Shown: in pieces, positions 1-7,372 of the stretch | Numbering within the stretch: the first letter of the stretch is position 1 | Layout: each line of letters opens with the position of its first letter | NCBI RefSeq assembly: GCF_014306095.1 | Contig: NZ_JACRWC010000038.1 | Span: forward strand, 1 to 21,058 | Length of the DNA stretch: 21,058 bases | Source: Lentihominibacter faecis | Lineage (GTDB): Bacteria; Bacillota; Clostridia; Peptostreptococcales; Anaerovoracaceae | Direction of reading: 5' to 3' | The notes under the pieces: model-generated | What the model was told of the DNA's origin: nothing | What the model saw: the letters and a program-made list of their open reading frames with translations, nothing else | The model's database searches: none | Position numbers and translations under genes: made by a program

Positions 1-661
1 ATGTGGTAAAATAATGGATAGCTTGATCCCAGTTTTCATGATATAGCAGCTCACGAGCATAATAAAAAGTGTCACGTAACGATAGAGTTTCGCCTTCTGC
101 AAGCTGTTTCTTATATATAAGAAGATTTCGATCGCTGTAGGTGGTTTTAACAGAATAGTGAAAGATCGGGATGTCGAGACGCAATTTTGTGATTTTTTCA
201 GGATGTGGATGCGTCAGTGTTTCGTGAACACGGCCTTCCCATGAAAATCCTGCGTGATTGCGGACAATACGCTCTCGATCAAAGGAAACAAGAGGTTTTC
301 CCGCATCATCCCAGGCGGTGTAGTACGGCAGATAGATCATATCAGCGTTTTGAAAGTTTTTTTCTTTCCATGAAAGGAAGTCTGCCATATGTGAGACTTT
401 GAACACATCGTCAGCATCCATCCAAAAAATATATTCTTGTGTTGCTTTGGAAAAGGAAAAATTTCGAGCAGCAGCAAAATCAGAGTTCCACGGGAAGGAG
501 TAGAGCTTGCTAGTGTATCTGGCTGCGATTTTTTGCGTGGAATCTATGCTTCCGGTATCAACGATGATCGTCTCGTCGAACAATCCCTGAACACTCTCAA
601 GACAGCGTGCCAGAACGGTTTCCTCGTTTTTTGCGATCAAGCAGAGGCTTATAGTAGCCAT
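1..661 (-). CDS. Family 2 glycosyltransferase (SunS-like), 3' end cut by the window edge
   Basis: Translating the minus strand from the ATG at 661-659 gives an open frame of 220 codons that runs off position 1. An AGGGAGG ribosome binding site lies 7 bases upstream of that ATG. The N-terminus is a GT-A type glycosyltransferase fold: SLCLIAKNEE at residues 5-14, DETIIVDTGSIDST at 29-42, and the metal/nucleotide-sugar binding motif FWMDADD at 79-85. Further on is a WEGRVHETL stretch of the kind seen in SunS-like and TPR-linked family 2 enzymes, and the last visible part (YARELLYHENWDQAIHYF) resembles the start of a tetratricopeptide helix pair. The protein should transfer a sugar from a nucleotide sugar; the acceptor cannot be told. 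It is divergent from the CoA-transferase gene, so the two are not co-transcribed. Family call is secure; acceptor and full length are unknown. Confidence 0.88.
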   Translation of the reverse strand, partial: MATISLCLIAKNEETVLARCLESVQGLFDETIIVDTGSIDSTQKIAARYTSKLYSFPWNSDFAAARNFSFSKATQEYIFWMDADDVFKVSHMADFLSWKEKNFQNADMIYLPYYTAWDDAGKPLVSFDRERIVRNHAGFSWEGRVHETLTHPHPEKITKLRLDIPIFHYSVKTTYSDRNLLIYKKQLAEGETLSLRDTFYYARELLYHENWDQAIHYFTT

Positions 662-827
662 TGGAAAACCTCCCTGTTTTTATAATGAAAAAAAGATTTC
701 CCGCAGGAGGTGGCGGAAAGCCTCTGTTTCGGGAGACTTTGCATATGGCAAACAAAGGTGTTGGAAAATACAGGGTGGACAATGCTGCAACCGTCCAGTC
801 GCTGTACCATTTTTATCCAATTTTGCA

Positions 828-856
828 TTGACCCGTGAGCAGTGCGGTGATAAAAT
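828..856 (+). promoter_or_regulatory. Sigma-A promoter of the CoA-transferase gene
   Basis: TTGACC at 828-833 and TAAAAT at 851-856 are 17 bases apart, close to the housekeeping consensus. It lies 46 bases before the ATG at 902, whose AAGGAG ribosome site is at 889-894. The rest of the 662-901 gap shows no convincing gene, only a 48-codon open frame without a ribosome site. Confidence 0.75.
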
Positions 857-901
857 AATACATGAACTCAGGTATAGGAGTAGTGTTGAAGGAGATTTTA
901 A

Positions 902-2245
902 ATGGATTATCAAACACAATATAATCAGAAGCTGGTGACTGCTGATGAAGCAGTCAAGGTAATAAAATCCGGAGACTGGGTCGATTATGCCTGGACAACG
1001 GGAACTCCGGTAGCGCTGGATGCAGCGCTGGCAGCAAGAGCAGATGAACTGGAAGATGTAAAGGTTCGAGGCGGTATCCTGCTGTGGACTCCGGAAATCT
1101 TTAAAGTAGAAAATACGGCGGAACATTTTACATGGAACTCCTGGCATATGAGCGGGATAGAACGGCGGGCCATCAATGATGGATTTGCTTTTTACAGCCC
1201 TATGCGCTTTTCGGAGCTGCCGAAGTATTATAGAGAAAATATCAGACATCTGAACGTAGCGATGTTTCAGGTGACGCCTATGGATCGATTCGGATATTTC
1301 AATTTCGGACCGAATGCATCTCATTTGCAGGCGATTTGTGATGTGGCAGATGTTGTGATCGTAGAGGTCAATGAGAACATGCCGCGCTGTCTGGGCGGAT
1401 TTGAAGAATCTATCCATATTTCTCAGGTAGATTACGTGGTGGAAGGCGATAACCCGCCGATCGGTGAGCTAGGTGCAGGAGCACCGGCAACGGAAGTAGA
1501 TGAAAAGGTTGCCAGAATGATCATTGAGGAAATCCCGGATGGAGCGTGTCTGCAGATGGGGATTGGCGCGATGCCGAACGCTGTTGGTGCGATGATCGCA
1601 GAATCAGATCTGAAAGATCTTGGCGTACATACAGAAATGTATATCGACGCTTTTGCAGATATCGCTATGAACGGCCGGATCACAGGAAGAAAGAAGACTC
1701 TTGATAAGGGACGGCAGGTGTATGCGTTTGCAGCCGGAACACAGAAAATGTATGATTATCTCAATGACAATCCGGAATGTATGTGTGCGCCGATCGACTA
1801 TACCAATTCAATTGAAAAAATCGCATCGATAGATAATTTTATTTCGATCAACAATGCAGTCGATGTGGATTTATATGGGCAGATCAACGCAGAAAGTGCA
1901 GGAACAAGACACATAAGCGGCGCTGGCGGACAGCTGGATTTCGTTATGGGAGCATATCTTTCCCGCGGAGGAAAAAGCTTTATCTGCTGTTCTTCTACAT
2001 TTACATCGAAGGATGGGACAGTGCATTCGCGGATTCGGCCGACACTGGCAGAAGGATCCATCGTTACGGATACAAGAGCCAATGCTCATTATGTGGTTAC
2101 TGAATATGGAAAAGTATGCCTGAAGGGTATGTCCACCTGGCAGAGAGCAGAAGCACTGATCGGGATCGCACATCCAGATTTCCGCGATGACCTGATTCGT
2201 GATGCTGAGAAACAAAAAATCTGGAGAAAGTCAAATAGACGATAA
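902..2245 (+). CDS. but: Butyryl-CoA:acetate CoA-transferase family protein
   Basis: This 447-residue protein has the length and near full-length pattern of the gut bacterial butyryl-CoA:acetate CoA-transferase (acetyl-CoA hydrolase/transferase family). It would move CoA from an acyl-CoA to acetate, releasing the free acid and acetyl-CoA in the cytoplasm. Visible marks are [16 protein letters not shown] near residue 75, the stretch targeted by published but-gene primers; [34 protein letters not shown]; and [11 protein letters not shown] with the presumed catalytic Glu at 245. The C-terminus [11 protein letters not shown]...[10 protein letters not shown] is typical. Residues just after the catalytic Glu read AFADIAMNG where typical But proteins as I recall them have AFVDIAKAG, so the acyl preference may differ (isobutyrate, 4-hydroxybutyrate or propionate are alternatives). 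It is a single-gene unit with its own promoter and terminator, directly before a 2-oxoacid:ferredoxin oxidoreductase operon. Family membership is secure; butyrate specificity is likely but not proved. Confidence 0.85.
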   Translation: MDYQTQYNQKLVTADEAVKVIKSGDWVDYAWTTGTPVALDAALAARADELEDVKVRGGILLWTPEIFKVENTAEHFTWNSWHMSGIERRAINDGFAFYSPMRFSELPKYYRENIRHLNVAMFQVTPMDRFGYFNFGPNASHLQAICDVADVVIVEVNENMPRCLGGFEESIHISQVDYVVEGDNPPIGELGAGAPATEVDEKVARMIIEEIPDGACLQMGIGAMPNAVGAMIAESDLKDLGVHTEMYIDAFADIAMNGRITGRKKTLDKGRQVYAFAAGTQKMYDYLNDNPECMCAPIDYTNSIEKIASIDNFISINNAVDVDLYGQINAESAGTRHISGAGGQLDFVMGAYLSRGGKSFICCSSTFTSKDGTVHSRIRPTLAEGSIVTDTRANAHYVVTEYGKVCLKGMSTWQRAEALIGIAHPDFRDDLIRDAEKQKIWRKSNRR

Positions 2246-2312
2246 CCCTCCCAAGGATATCGTATAAAAAACTAATAATATTACCTGTAAAATTTATGAA
2301 ATTTTACAAAAG

Positions 2313-2357
2313 AAAAGAGCTTCCAAGCAAAACACTGCAAAGGAAGCTCTTTTTTTG
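2313..2357 (+). terminator. Intrinsic terminator after the CoA-transferase gene
   Basis: A perfect 12-base-pair stem pairs 2313-2324 (AAAAGAGCTTCC) with 2342-2353 around a 17-base loop, and the T run continues to 2356. It separates the CoA-transferase from the downstream operon. Confidence 0.9.
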
Positions 2358-2367
2358 ATTTTTTGTG

Positions 2368-2396
2368 TCGCAAATGCAAAATAAATAGTATATAAT
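2368..2396 (+). promoter_or_regulatory. Probable promoter of the 2-oxoacid:ferredoxin oxidoreductase operon
   Basis: A perfect TATAAT sits at 2391-2396, 55 bases before the first gene. The base positions 17 upstream (TCGCAA, 2368-2373) are a poor -35, so either an activator helps or the -35 is weak. The location just after a terminator supports a new transcription start. Confidence 0.55.
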
Positions 2397-2451
2397 AGTG
2401 GATGCTGACAAAAATTGAGTCAAAAGTATAATTATAAAGGAGTGAGCAGGG

Positions 2452-2670
2452 TTGGCTAAAGCAAAAGTTGTAATAAGAAAAGACAGATGTAAGGGGTGCG
2501 AGTTATGCATTTCCGTTTGTCCAAAACATATATTGGCTATTGATGATACGGAAGTTAATATCAATGGATATCACGCCGTGAATATCATCGCAGAAGAAGA
2601 ATGCATTGCATGTGGCAGCTGCGGCATTATGTGTCCGGATGGTGCCATCAATATATACAGAGTTGAATAG
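2452..2670 (+). CDS. Ferredoxin-like delta subunit of a 2-oxoacid:ferredoxin oxidoreductase (2x[4Fe-4S])
   Basis: A 72-residue protein with two cluster-binding motifs, CKGCELCISVCP in the first third and CIACGSCGIMCP near the C-terminus, each expected to hold a [4Fe-4S] cluster. It would pass electrons from the thiamine-bound intermediate of the oxidoreductase to ferredoxin. The start is a TTG at 2452: no in-frame ATG fits before the first cluster motif, and an AAAGGAG ribosome site at 2436-2442 is 9 bases upstream. The next gene starts 14 bases after the stop, so it is the first gene of the operon. The same small subunit occurs in indolepyruvate, 2-oxoglutarate and 2-ketoisovalerate enzymes. 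Confidence 0.9.
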   Translation: MAKAKVVIRKDRCKGCELCISVCPKHILAIDDTEVNINGYHAVNIIAEEECIACGSCGIMCPDGAINIYRVE

Positions 2671-2683
2671 AAGGAGCAAGGAA

Positions 2684-3769
2684 ATGAGTACATCAGAAAA
2701 AAGATTAATGAAAGGGAACGAGGCGTTTGCCATCGCAGCGATCCGCAGCGGATGCAGATTCTATTTCGGATATCCGATCACGCCCCAAAATGAGATCCCG
2801 GAATATATGTCGAGAGAACTTTCTAAAGTGGGAGGATCTTTCATTCAGGCAGAGAGTGAGCTGGCAGCTGTCAATATGGCGTATGGCGCGTCGGCGGCAG
2901 GCGGAAGAGTGCTGCTGTCATCTTCTTCACCGGGGATCGCGCTGATGCAGGAGGGAATGTCTATATTCTGTTCTGTGCAGCTTCCGCTGGTGTTGTTAAA
3001 TGTTATGAGAGGCGGTCCTGGAATCGGAACGATCCAGCCGTCCCAGGCAGATTATAACCAGGTGACTCGCGGCGGTGGGAACGGAGACTACCACATCATC
3101 GTATATGCACCCAGCTCCATCCAGGAAGCGGTGGATATGATCGGCAAAGCATATGAAGTGGCTGATGAATACAGAAATCCGGTCATCATTGCAGTAGACG
3201 GTATGATCGGTCAGATGATGGAACCTGTCGTATTGCCGGAAGATCAGGGCTATACAAGAGAAGAGGATATTCCGAAGAAAAAACCCTGGGCACTGGTGGG
3301 CCACAAGGATCAGAGAGATCGCAACGTCATAAAGTCTTTGCAACTGAAGCAGGAACTTCTGGAAGAAGAGATCATGGCGTACTGGCCGAAATACGAAAGA
3401 GCACAGCGCGAACTGCCGGAATACGAAGCAAGAAACCTGGACAAGGCTGAAGTTGTTTTCGTGGCGTATGGTTCGACCGCACGTGTCGTTTTAGAAGCAA
3501 TGGAAATTTTGCAGAAAGAAGGTATTGAGGCTGGGCTGATCCGTCCGAAGACTCTCTGGCCGTTCCCGGATCAGGCATTTGAAAACCTGGGAGACAATGT
3601 GAAAAAAGTTATTTCCGTTGAGCTTTCTCAGGGACAGATGATCAATGATGTGAAGCTGGCGCTCAACGGAAGGCATCATGTGGATCTCATAAACCGTGTG
3701 GGCGGCATGCTGCTCAGCCCTGCAGAGATCGCAGAGAGAACTAAGACACTGATGGGAGGCACGAAATAG
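2684..3769 (+). CDS. vorB: 2-oxoacid:ferredoxin oxidoreductase alpha subunit (VorB/KorA type)
   Basis: A 361-residue alpha subunit of a thiamine-dependent 2-oxoacid:ferredoxin oxidoreductase, which decarboxylates a 2-oxoacid to acyl-CoA and CO2 and reduces ferredoxin. The pyrimidine-binding domain has RFYFGYPITPQNEIPEYM at residues 25-42, IQAESELAA at 53-61, SSSSPGIALMQEG at 78-90 and RGGPGIGTIQPSQADY at 108-123. A transketolase C-terminal-like domain follows (VVFVAYGSTARVVLEAM, IRPKTLWPFPD). The ATG at 2684 is chosen over an in-frame ATG at 2606 because AAGGAG lies at 2671-2676 and the earlier start would overlap the ferredoxin gene. This family is usually named 3-methyl-2-oxobutanoate dehydrogenase subunit VorB, but 2-oxoglutarate enzymes share the same motifs, so the substrate is uncertain. 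Confidence 0.9.
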   Translation: MSTSEKRLMKGNEAFAIAAIRSGCRFYFGYPITPQNEIPEYMSRELSKVGGSFIQAESELAAVNMAYGASAAGGRVLLSSSSPGIALMQEGMSIFCSVQLPLVLLNVMRGGPGIGTIQPSQADYNQVTRGGGNGDYHIIVYAPSSIQEAVDMIGKAYEVADEYRNPVIIAVDGMIGQMMEPVVLPEDQGYTREEDIPKKKPWALVGHKDQRDRNVIKSLQLKQELLEEEIMAYWPKYERAQRELPEYEARNLDKAEVVFVAYGSTARVVLEAMEILQKEGIEAGLIRPKTLWPFPDQAFENLGDNVKKVISVELSQGQMINDVKLALNGRHHVDLINRVGGMLLSPAEIAERTKTLMGGTK

Positions 3770-4516
3770 ATGAAACCTGTTTTTGAATTTACCAAAGGCA
3801 TGCGGGAAATGACCACGAGTTACTGCCCGGGATGCACGCATGGAATTGCACATAGACTGATCATGGAAGTATTGGAAGAAAAGGGCGCACTGGGGAATGC
3901 TATCGGTGTTTCTCCGGTAGGCTGCTCTATCGTGGCACACCAGTTCATGAACGTGGACATGATGGAATCTCCACACGGAAGAGCTCCAGCTGTAGCATCC
4001 GGCATCAAGAGAGTTCATCCGGATTCGTATGTATTCACATATCAGGGAGATGGGGATCTGGCGTCCATCGGAACAGGAGAAATCATCCACGCTGCCCATA
4101 GAGGCGAGAAGTTCTGTACGTTCTTCATTAACAACGCAATCTTCGGTATGACGGGAGGACAGATGGCTCCGACGTCATTGATCGGTCAAAAAACGACGAC
4201 CAGTGTGGAAGGAAGAACGGTAGAGCAGGCGGGAGCGCCACTGCGTATTTCCGAAATGCTGGCGACCATAGACGGCGCTGTTTATGTGGAACGAGTTTCC
4301 CTGCATTCTCCGGCGGAAGTAAGGAAAGCAAAAAAAGCAATCCGGACTGCCTTTGAAGTGCAGGAAAAGAAACTGGGGTTTGCTTTCGTAGAGTTCCTGT
4401 CTACCTGCCCGACTAACTGGGGTCTTTCTCCGGTGGCTGCGCTGGACTTTATCAAGGATAAGATGATCCCATATTATCCGGTAAAAAATTTCAAGTCTGT
4501 GGAGGAGGTAAAGTAA
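3770..4516 (+). CDS. 2-oxoacid:ferredoxin oxidoreductase beta subunit, thiamine diphosphate-binding
   Basis: The 248-residue beta subunit carries the thiamine diphosphate site: YCPGCTHG at residues 18-25, the GDGD motif at 93-96 and the distal FINNAIFGMTGGQ at 119-131, which together bind Mg and the diphosphate. C-terminal FVEFLSTCPTNWGL is typical of the VOR/KOR group. The ATG follows the stop codon of the alpha gene with no gap, so translation is likely coupled. It forms the catalytic core with the alpha subunit. Confidence 0.92.
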   Translation: MKPVFEFTKGMREMTTSYCPGCTHGIAHRLIMEVLEEKGALGNAIGVSPVGCSIVAHQFMNVDMMESPHGRAPAVASGIKRVHPDSYVFTYQGDGDLASIGTGEIIHAAHRGEKFCTFFINNAIFGMTGGQMAPTSLIGQKTTTSVEGRTVEQAGAPLRISEMLATIDGAVYVERVSLHSPAEVRKAKKAIRTAFEVQEKKLGFAFVEFLSTCPTNWGLSPVAALDFIKDKMIPYYPVKNFKSVEEVK

Positions 4517-4517
4517 C

Positions 4518-5051
4518 ATGGCGACAACGAGAATGCTGCTGGCGGGATTTGGAGGACAAGGTGTGCTGCTGATCGGCCAGATGATCGCATATAGTGCAAT
4601 GTATGAAGAAAAAGAAGTTACCTGGATGCCTTCTTATGGACCGGAAATGCGCGGAGGAACTGCAAATTGTACCGTTGTAGTTTCCGATCGTCCGATCGCA
4701 TCTCCGCTGCCGAGTTCTTATGACGTGCTCCTGGCAATGAATAAAGTTTCTCTTGAAAAGTATATAGATCAGCTGGTTCTTGGAGGAGATCTGTTTATAA
4801 ATTCCTCCATCATCGATACGAAGGTGGAACGGGATGATATAAACGTTCATTACGTGGACACTATTGGACTGGCGGAATCTAAGATCGGTAATGAAAAAAC
4901 GGCTAACATGGTTATGCTGGGAGCGATCCTGCGTATTACAGGCGTCGTAGAGAAAGCTGCGATGGCAAAGACCTTCGAAAAACTGATGACGGGAAGAAAA
5001 GCGAAGCTGATCGAGCCGAATATGAAGGCAATCGAGGCATGGGAAGGTTAA
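4518..5051 (+). CDS. 2-oxoacid:ferredoxin oxidoreductase gamma subunit
   Basis: A 177-residue gamma subunit with the glycine-rich GFGGQGVLLIGQ at residues 10-21 and SYGPEMRGGTANCTVVVSD, both hallmarks of the pyruvate/ketoisovalerate oxidoreductase catalytic gamma domain, which is implicated in CoA binding. It starts one base after the beta stop codon, with GGAGG at 4502-4506 inside the end of the beta gene. Together with the preceding three genes it completes a four-subunit enzyme. Confidence 0.92.
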   Translation: MATTRMLLAGFGGQGVLLIGQMIAYSAMYEEKEVTWMPSYGPEMRGGTANCTVVVSDRPIASPLPSSYDVLLAMNKVSLEKYIDQLVLGGDLFINSSIIDTKVERDDINVHYVDTIGLAESKIGNEKTANMVMLGAILRITGVVEKAAMAKTFEKLMTGRKAKLIEPNMKAIEAWEG

Positions 5052-5054
5052 AGT

Positions 5055-5747
5055 ATGGGAAAGGCTATAGCAGTACTTGGGCATTATGGAAGTGGGAAAA
5101 CTGAGTTTTCTGTTAATTATGCCATGCATTTGAAAAGAAGCGGTGTAAAAACAGCCCTTTTAGATCTGGATATCGCTAATCCGTATTTTCGAAGCAGGGA
5201 GCGGCAGAAGATGCTGGAGGAGATGGGCATTTCAATTTATTTTAATGAATATGGATTTGATATTGCGGAAGACCTTCCGGCTATCACTGCGAAGATCCGA
5301 ACTCCGCTTGAAGATGAAACGTGCACTACAGTAGCGGACATCGGTGGGAACGACAGTGGTGCACGGATCATGAATCAGTTTCGGAAATACTTCCTGGCAA
5401 AAGAGACAGAACGGTATCTTGTAGTCAATGCCAATCGCTTTGAGACGGATACTTTGGAAGGTGCTTTGTTTCATTTAAGAAGCATCGAAGAAGAGACAGG
5501 TCTTTCGATCACCGGAATCGTAAATAACACACATATGCTGACAGAAACAACAACAGATGATATACTGAAAGGGTATGAGTTGTGTCAGAAATTGTCGCGC
5601 AGCACAGGGATCCCGATCGTGTTCAGCACATGTGCGAAACACCTTGAAGATGAACTGAAGGCGCAGACGAAAGATGATCCGGACTTCAGAATTTTCCCCA
5701 TGACGTTGCAGATGCGACCGTCCTGGCTAGATGTTCCGGTTGGATGA
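5055..5747 (+). CDS. P-loop ATPase of the CobQ/MinD/ParA type, function unknown
   Basis: A 230-residue protein with a Walker A motif GHYGSGKTE at residues 9-17, a DLDIANPYFRSRE stretch at 37-49 where MinD/ParA-type proteins place their switch aspartates, and DIGGND at 95-100 in the Walker B place. IVNNTHML near residue 155 resembles the nucleotide-base recognition part of SIMIBI GTPases/ATPases. No membrane segment or DNA-binding domain is evident. It begins 3 bases after the gamma subunit stop, so it is co-transcribed with the oxidoreductase. I recognise the fold class but no function; a role in metal-cluster delivery, assembly or regulation of the enzyme is only inference from position. Confidence 0.8.
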   Translation: MGKAIAVLGHYGSGKTEFSVNYAMHLKRSGVKTALLDLDIANPYFRSRERQKMLEEMGISIYFNEYGFDIAEDLPAITAKIRTPLEDETCTTVADIGGNDSGARIMNQFRKYFLAKETERYLVVNANRFETDTLEGALFHLRSIEEETGLSITGIVNNTHMLTETTTDDILKGYELCQKLSRSTGIPIVFSTCAKHLEDELKAQTKDDPDFRIFPMTLQMRPSWLDVPVG

Positions 5748-5760
5748 AAGGAGATTTGTT

Positions 5761-6279
5761 ATGGACTTTTTAGAATTTGCAAAAGAGCGTTACTCTGTGC
5801 GTTCCTTTTCTCAACAGCCCATTGAAGATGAAAAAATGCAGAAGATCCTGCAGGCAGGGCAGGTGGCTCCGACAGCATTGAATTTTCAGCCACAGAAAAT
5901 CTACGTTTTAAAGAGTGAGGACGCGCTGGAAAAAATTCGTTTTCTCACGAAGTATGCCTATAATGCACCGGTAGTCCTGCTTGTATGTGCCGATGAACGC
6001 AAGGCATGGCACAGTCGACACGATTTTGGATTCAGCTCCGGACAGATGGATGCAAGTATTGTCTGCACACATATGATGCTGGAAGCCTGGGATCTGGGAA
6101 TCGGGTCTGTATGGGTCAGGGGATTCCGTGCGGATGAAGTAGCGAAGATGTTCCGGCTTCCGGATGAGATCAAGCCGGTATGCCTGCTTCCGATGGGGTA
6201 TCCATCAGAAAAAGCGAAGCCAAATGAAGAACTCCATAATACCTACCGTCCTTTGGAGGAAATGGTAGAAGAACTGTAG
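5761..6279 (+). CDS. Nitroreductase family flavoprotein
   Basis: A 172-residue FMN-dependent nitroreductase-fold protein. Evidence is the N-terminal RYSVRSF at residues 9-15, the FMN-contact region PTALNFQPQKIYVL, the dimer-interface segment GQMDASIVCTHMMLEAWDLGIGSVWV, and the closing MGYPSEKAKP. It would reduce a quinone, flavin or nitro compound with NAD(P)H. The ATG at 5761 has AAAGGAG at 5747-5753; a longer in-frame start at 5731 lies inside the upstream gene and has no ribosome site. It lies 13 bases after the P-loop gene and is the last gene before the terminator. Physiological substrate is unknown. Confidence 0.87.
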   Translation: MDFLEFAKERYSVRSFSQQPIEDEKMQKILQAGQVAPTALNFQPQKIYVLKSEDALEKIRFLTKYAYNAPVVLLVCADERKAWHSRHDFGFSSGQMDASIVCTHMMLEAWDLGIGSVWVRGFRADEVAKMFRLPDEIKPVCLLPMGYPSEKAKPNEELHNTYRPLEEMVEEL

Positions 6280-6287
6280 CTGTTTAG

Positions 6288-6326
6288 CAGGCGTTTCCCA
6301 ATGTAAGAGGAAGCGCCTGTTTTTTT
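6288..6326 (+). terminator. Intrinsic terminator ending the oxidoreductase operon
   Basis: CAGGCGTTTCC at 6288-6298 pairs with GGAAGCGCCTG at 6309-6319 (11 pairs, one G-U) around a 10-base loop, followed by a run of seven T. Confidence 0.9.
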
Positions 6327-6347
6327 GCAAAGCCCTTTGCAGCAAAA

Positions 6348-6361
6348 TGTGTCAAGACACA
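6348..6361 (+). promoter_or_regulatory. Candidate operator in front of nadABC
   Basis: TGTGTC-AA-GACACA is a perfect inverted repeat of 6-base arms with a 2-base spacer, 16 bases upstream of the -35. More TGTC/GACA half-sites lie at 6379-6382 (inside the -35), 6410-6413 and 6418-6421. NAD synthesis operons in Firmicutes are commonly repressed by NiaR or similar regulators, so a niacin-responsive operator is a reasonable inference; I cannot match the motif with certainty. Confidence 0.5.
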
Positions 6362-6377
6362 AGTAAATATATAAGTC

Positions 6378-6406
6378 TTGTCAAAACGATGAAAAGGTGA
6401 TATACT
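6378..6406 (+). promoter_or_regulatory. Sigma-A promoter of nadABC
   Basis: TTGTCA at 6378-6383 and TATACT at 6401-6406 with a 17-base spacer. It lies 36 bases before the nadA start. Confidence 0.8.
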
Positions 6407-6442
6407 CAAGACAATTTGACATGTGAAAAGGAGTTCACCACA

Positions 6443-7351
6443 ATGGAAGCAAAAATCCGGAAGATCCAGGAACTGAAAAAAGAAAAAAATGCAGTGATCA
6501 TGGCACACTATTATGTACCGGACGAGGTACAGGATATCGCTGATTATGTAGGCGATTCATATTATTTAAGCGAAATGGCCACGAAGGTTGATGCAGAAAT
6601 CATTGTTTTGTGTGGCGTTTCTTTTATGGGAGAGAGCGCTAAAATTTTAAACACAGAGAAAAAAGTCCTGCTCCCGGCTGCAGATGCGGACTGCCCGATG
6701 GCGCATATGGCCGATACAGAGCGAATTGCAGAAGTACGGGAGGAATATGAAGATGTCGCCGTTGTCTGCTACGTCAACTCTACTGCGGAATTGAAGGCTG
6801 CCAGTGATGTTTGCGTGACGTCATCCAACGCGCTGAAAATCGTTAAGGCGTTGCCGAATCAGAATATTTTCTTTATTCCGGATCAGAATCTGGCACACTA
6901 CATAGCAGATCAGATCCCGGAAAAGAATTTTATATTTAATGACGGATTCTGTCATGTGCACCATAATGTACGGAAAGATCAGATCCTGGCAGCACGTGAA
7001 GCAAAACCGGAGGCACTGGTTCTGGTGCATCCGGAATGCAGACCGGAAGTGACAGAGCTTGCCGATTATGTAGGAAGCACATCCGGGATCATCAATTATG
7101 CAACAGAAAGTGATGCGAAGGAGTTTATTATTTCCACAGAAATGGGCGTATTTCACGAATTGCAGAAACGAAATCCCGATAAGAAATTTTATACCGCGGG
7201 CAATGTGCAGATTTGTCCGAACATGAAGAAGATCAGTCTGGACAAGGTGATCGCTTCATTAGAAAATGAGGAAACACAGGTTGAAATGGATGCTGAATTG
7301 ATCCATGAAGCTCATGCACCGATGAAGCGGATGCTGGAGTTGTCAAAATAA
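6443..7351 (+). CDS. nadA: Quinolinate synthase NadA
   Basis: A 302-residue [4Fe-4S] enzyme that condenses iminoaspartate with dihydroxyacetone phosphate to make quinolinate. MAHYYVPDEVQDIADYVGDSYYLS at the N-terminus and CGVSFMGESAKIL at 57-69 are typical. By spacing, the cluster cysteines should be C84 (ADCPMAHM), C170 (GFCHVHH) and C258 (ICPNMK); HPEC at 196-199 and the YVGSTSGI loop complete the substrate site. ATG 6443 is chosen because AAAAGGAG lies at 6426-6433, 9 bases away; an upstream in-frame TTG at 6416 overlaps that site. It is the first gene of nadABC, and NadA uses the unstable product of the next gene. Confidence 0.95.
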   Translation: MEAKIRKIQELKKEKNAVIMAHYYVPDEVQDIADYVGDSYYLSEMATKVDAEIIVLCGVSFMGESAKILNTEKKVLLPAADADCPMAHMADTERIAEVREEYEDVAVVCYVNSTAELKAASDVCVTSSNALKIVKALPNQNIFFIPDQNLAHYIADQIPEKNFIFNDGFCHVHHNVRKDQILAAREAKPEALVLVHPECRPEVTELADYVGSTSGIINYATESDAKEFIISTEMGVFHELQKRNPDKKFYTAGNVQICPNMKKISLDKVIASLENEETQVEMDAELIHEAHAPMKRMLELSK

Positions 7352-7372
7352 GAAGAAAGGCGTGATAAGGTC

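Noticed and set aside
685..831. 48-codon plus-strand ATG frame in the gap before the CoA-transferase
   Set aside because: No ribosome site precedes it, composition is not protein-like, and it overlaps the promoter.
680..1417. 245-codon minus-strand open frame
   Set aside because: It lies mostly opposite the strongly supported CoA-transferase gene and has no recognisable domain; it is an antisense shadow.
2606..2683. Longer start for the oxidoreductase alpha subunit
   Set aside because: It would overlap the ferredoxin gene and lacks a ribosome site; ATG 2684 has AAGGAG at the right distance.
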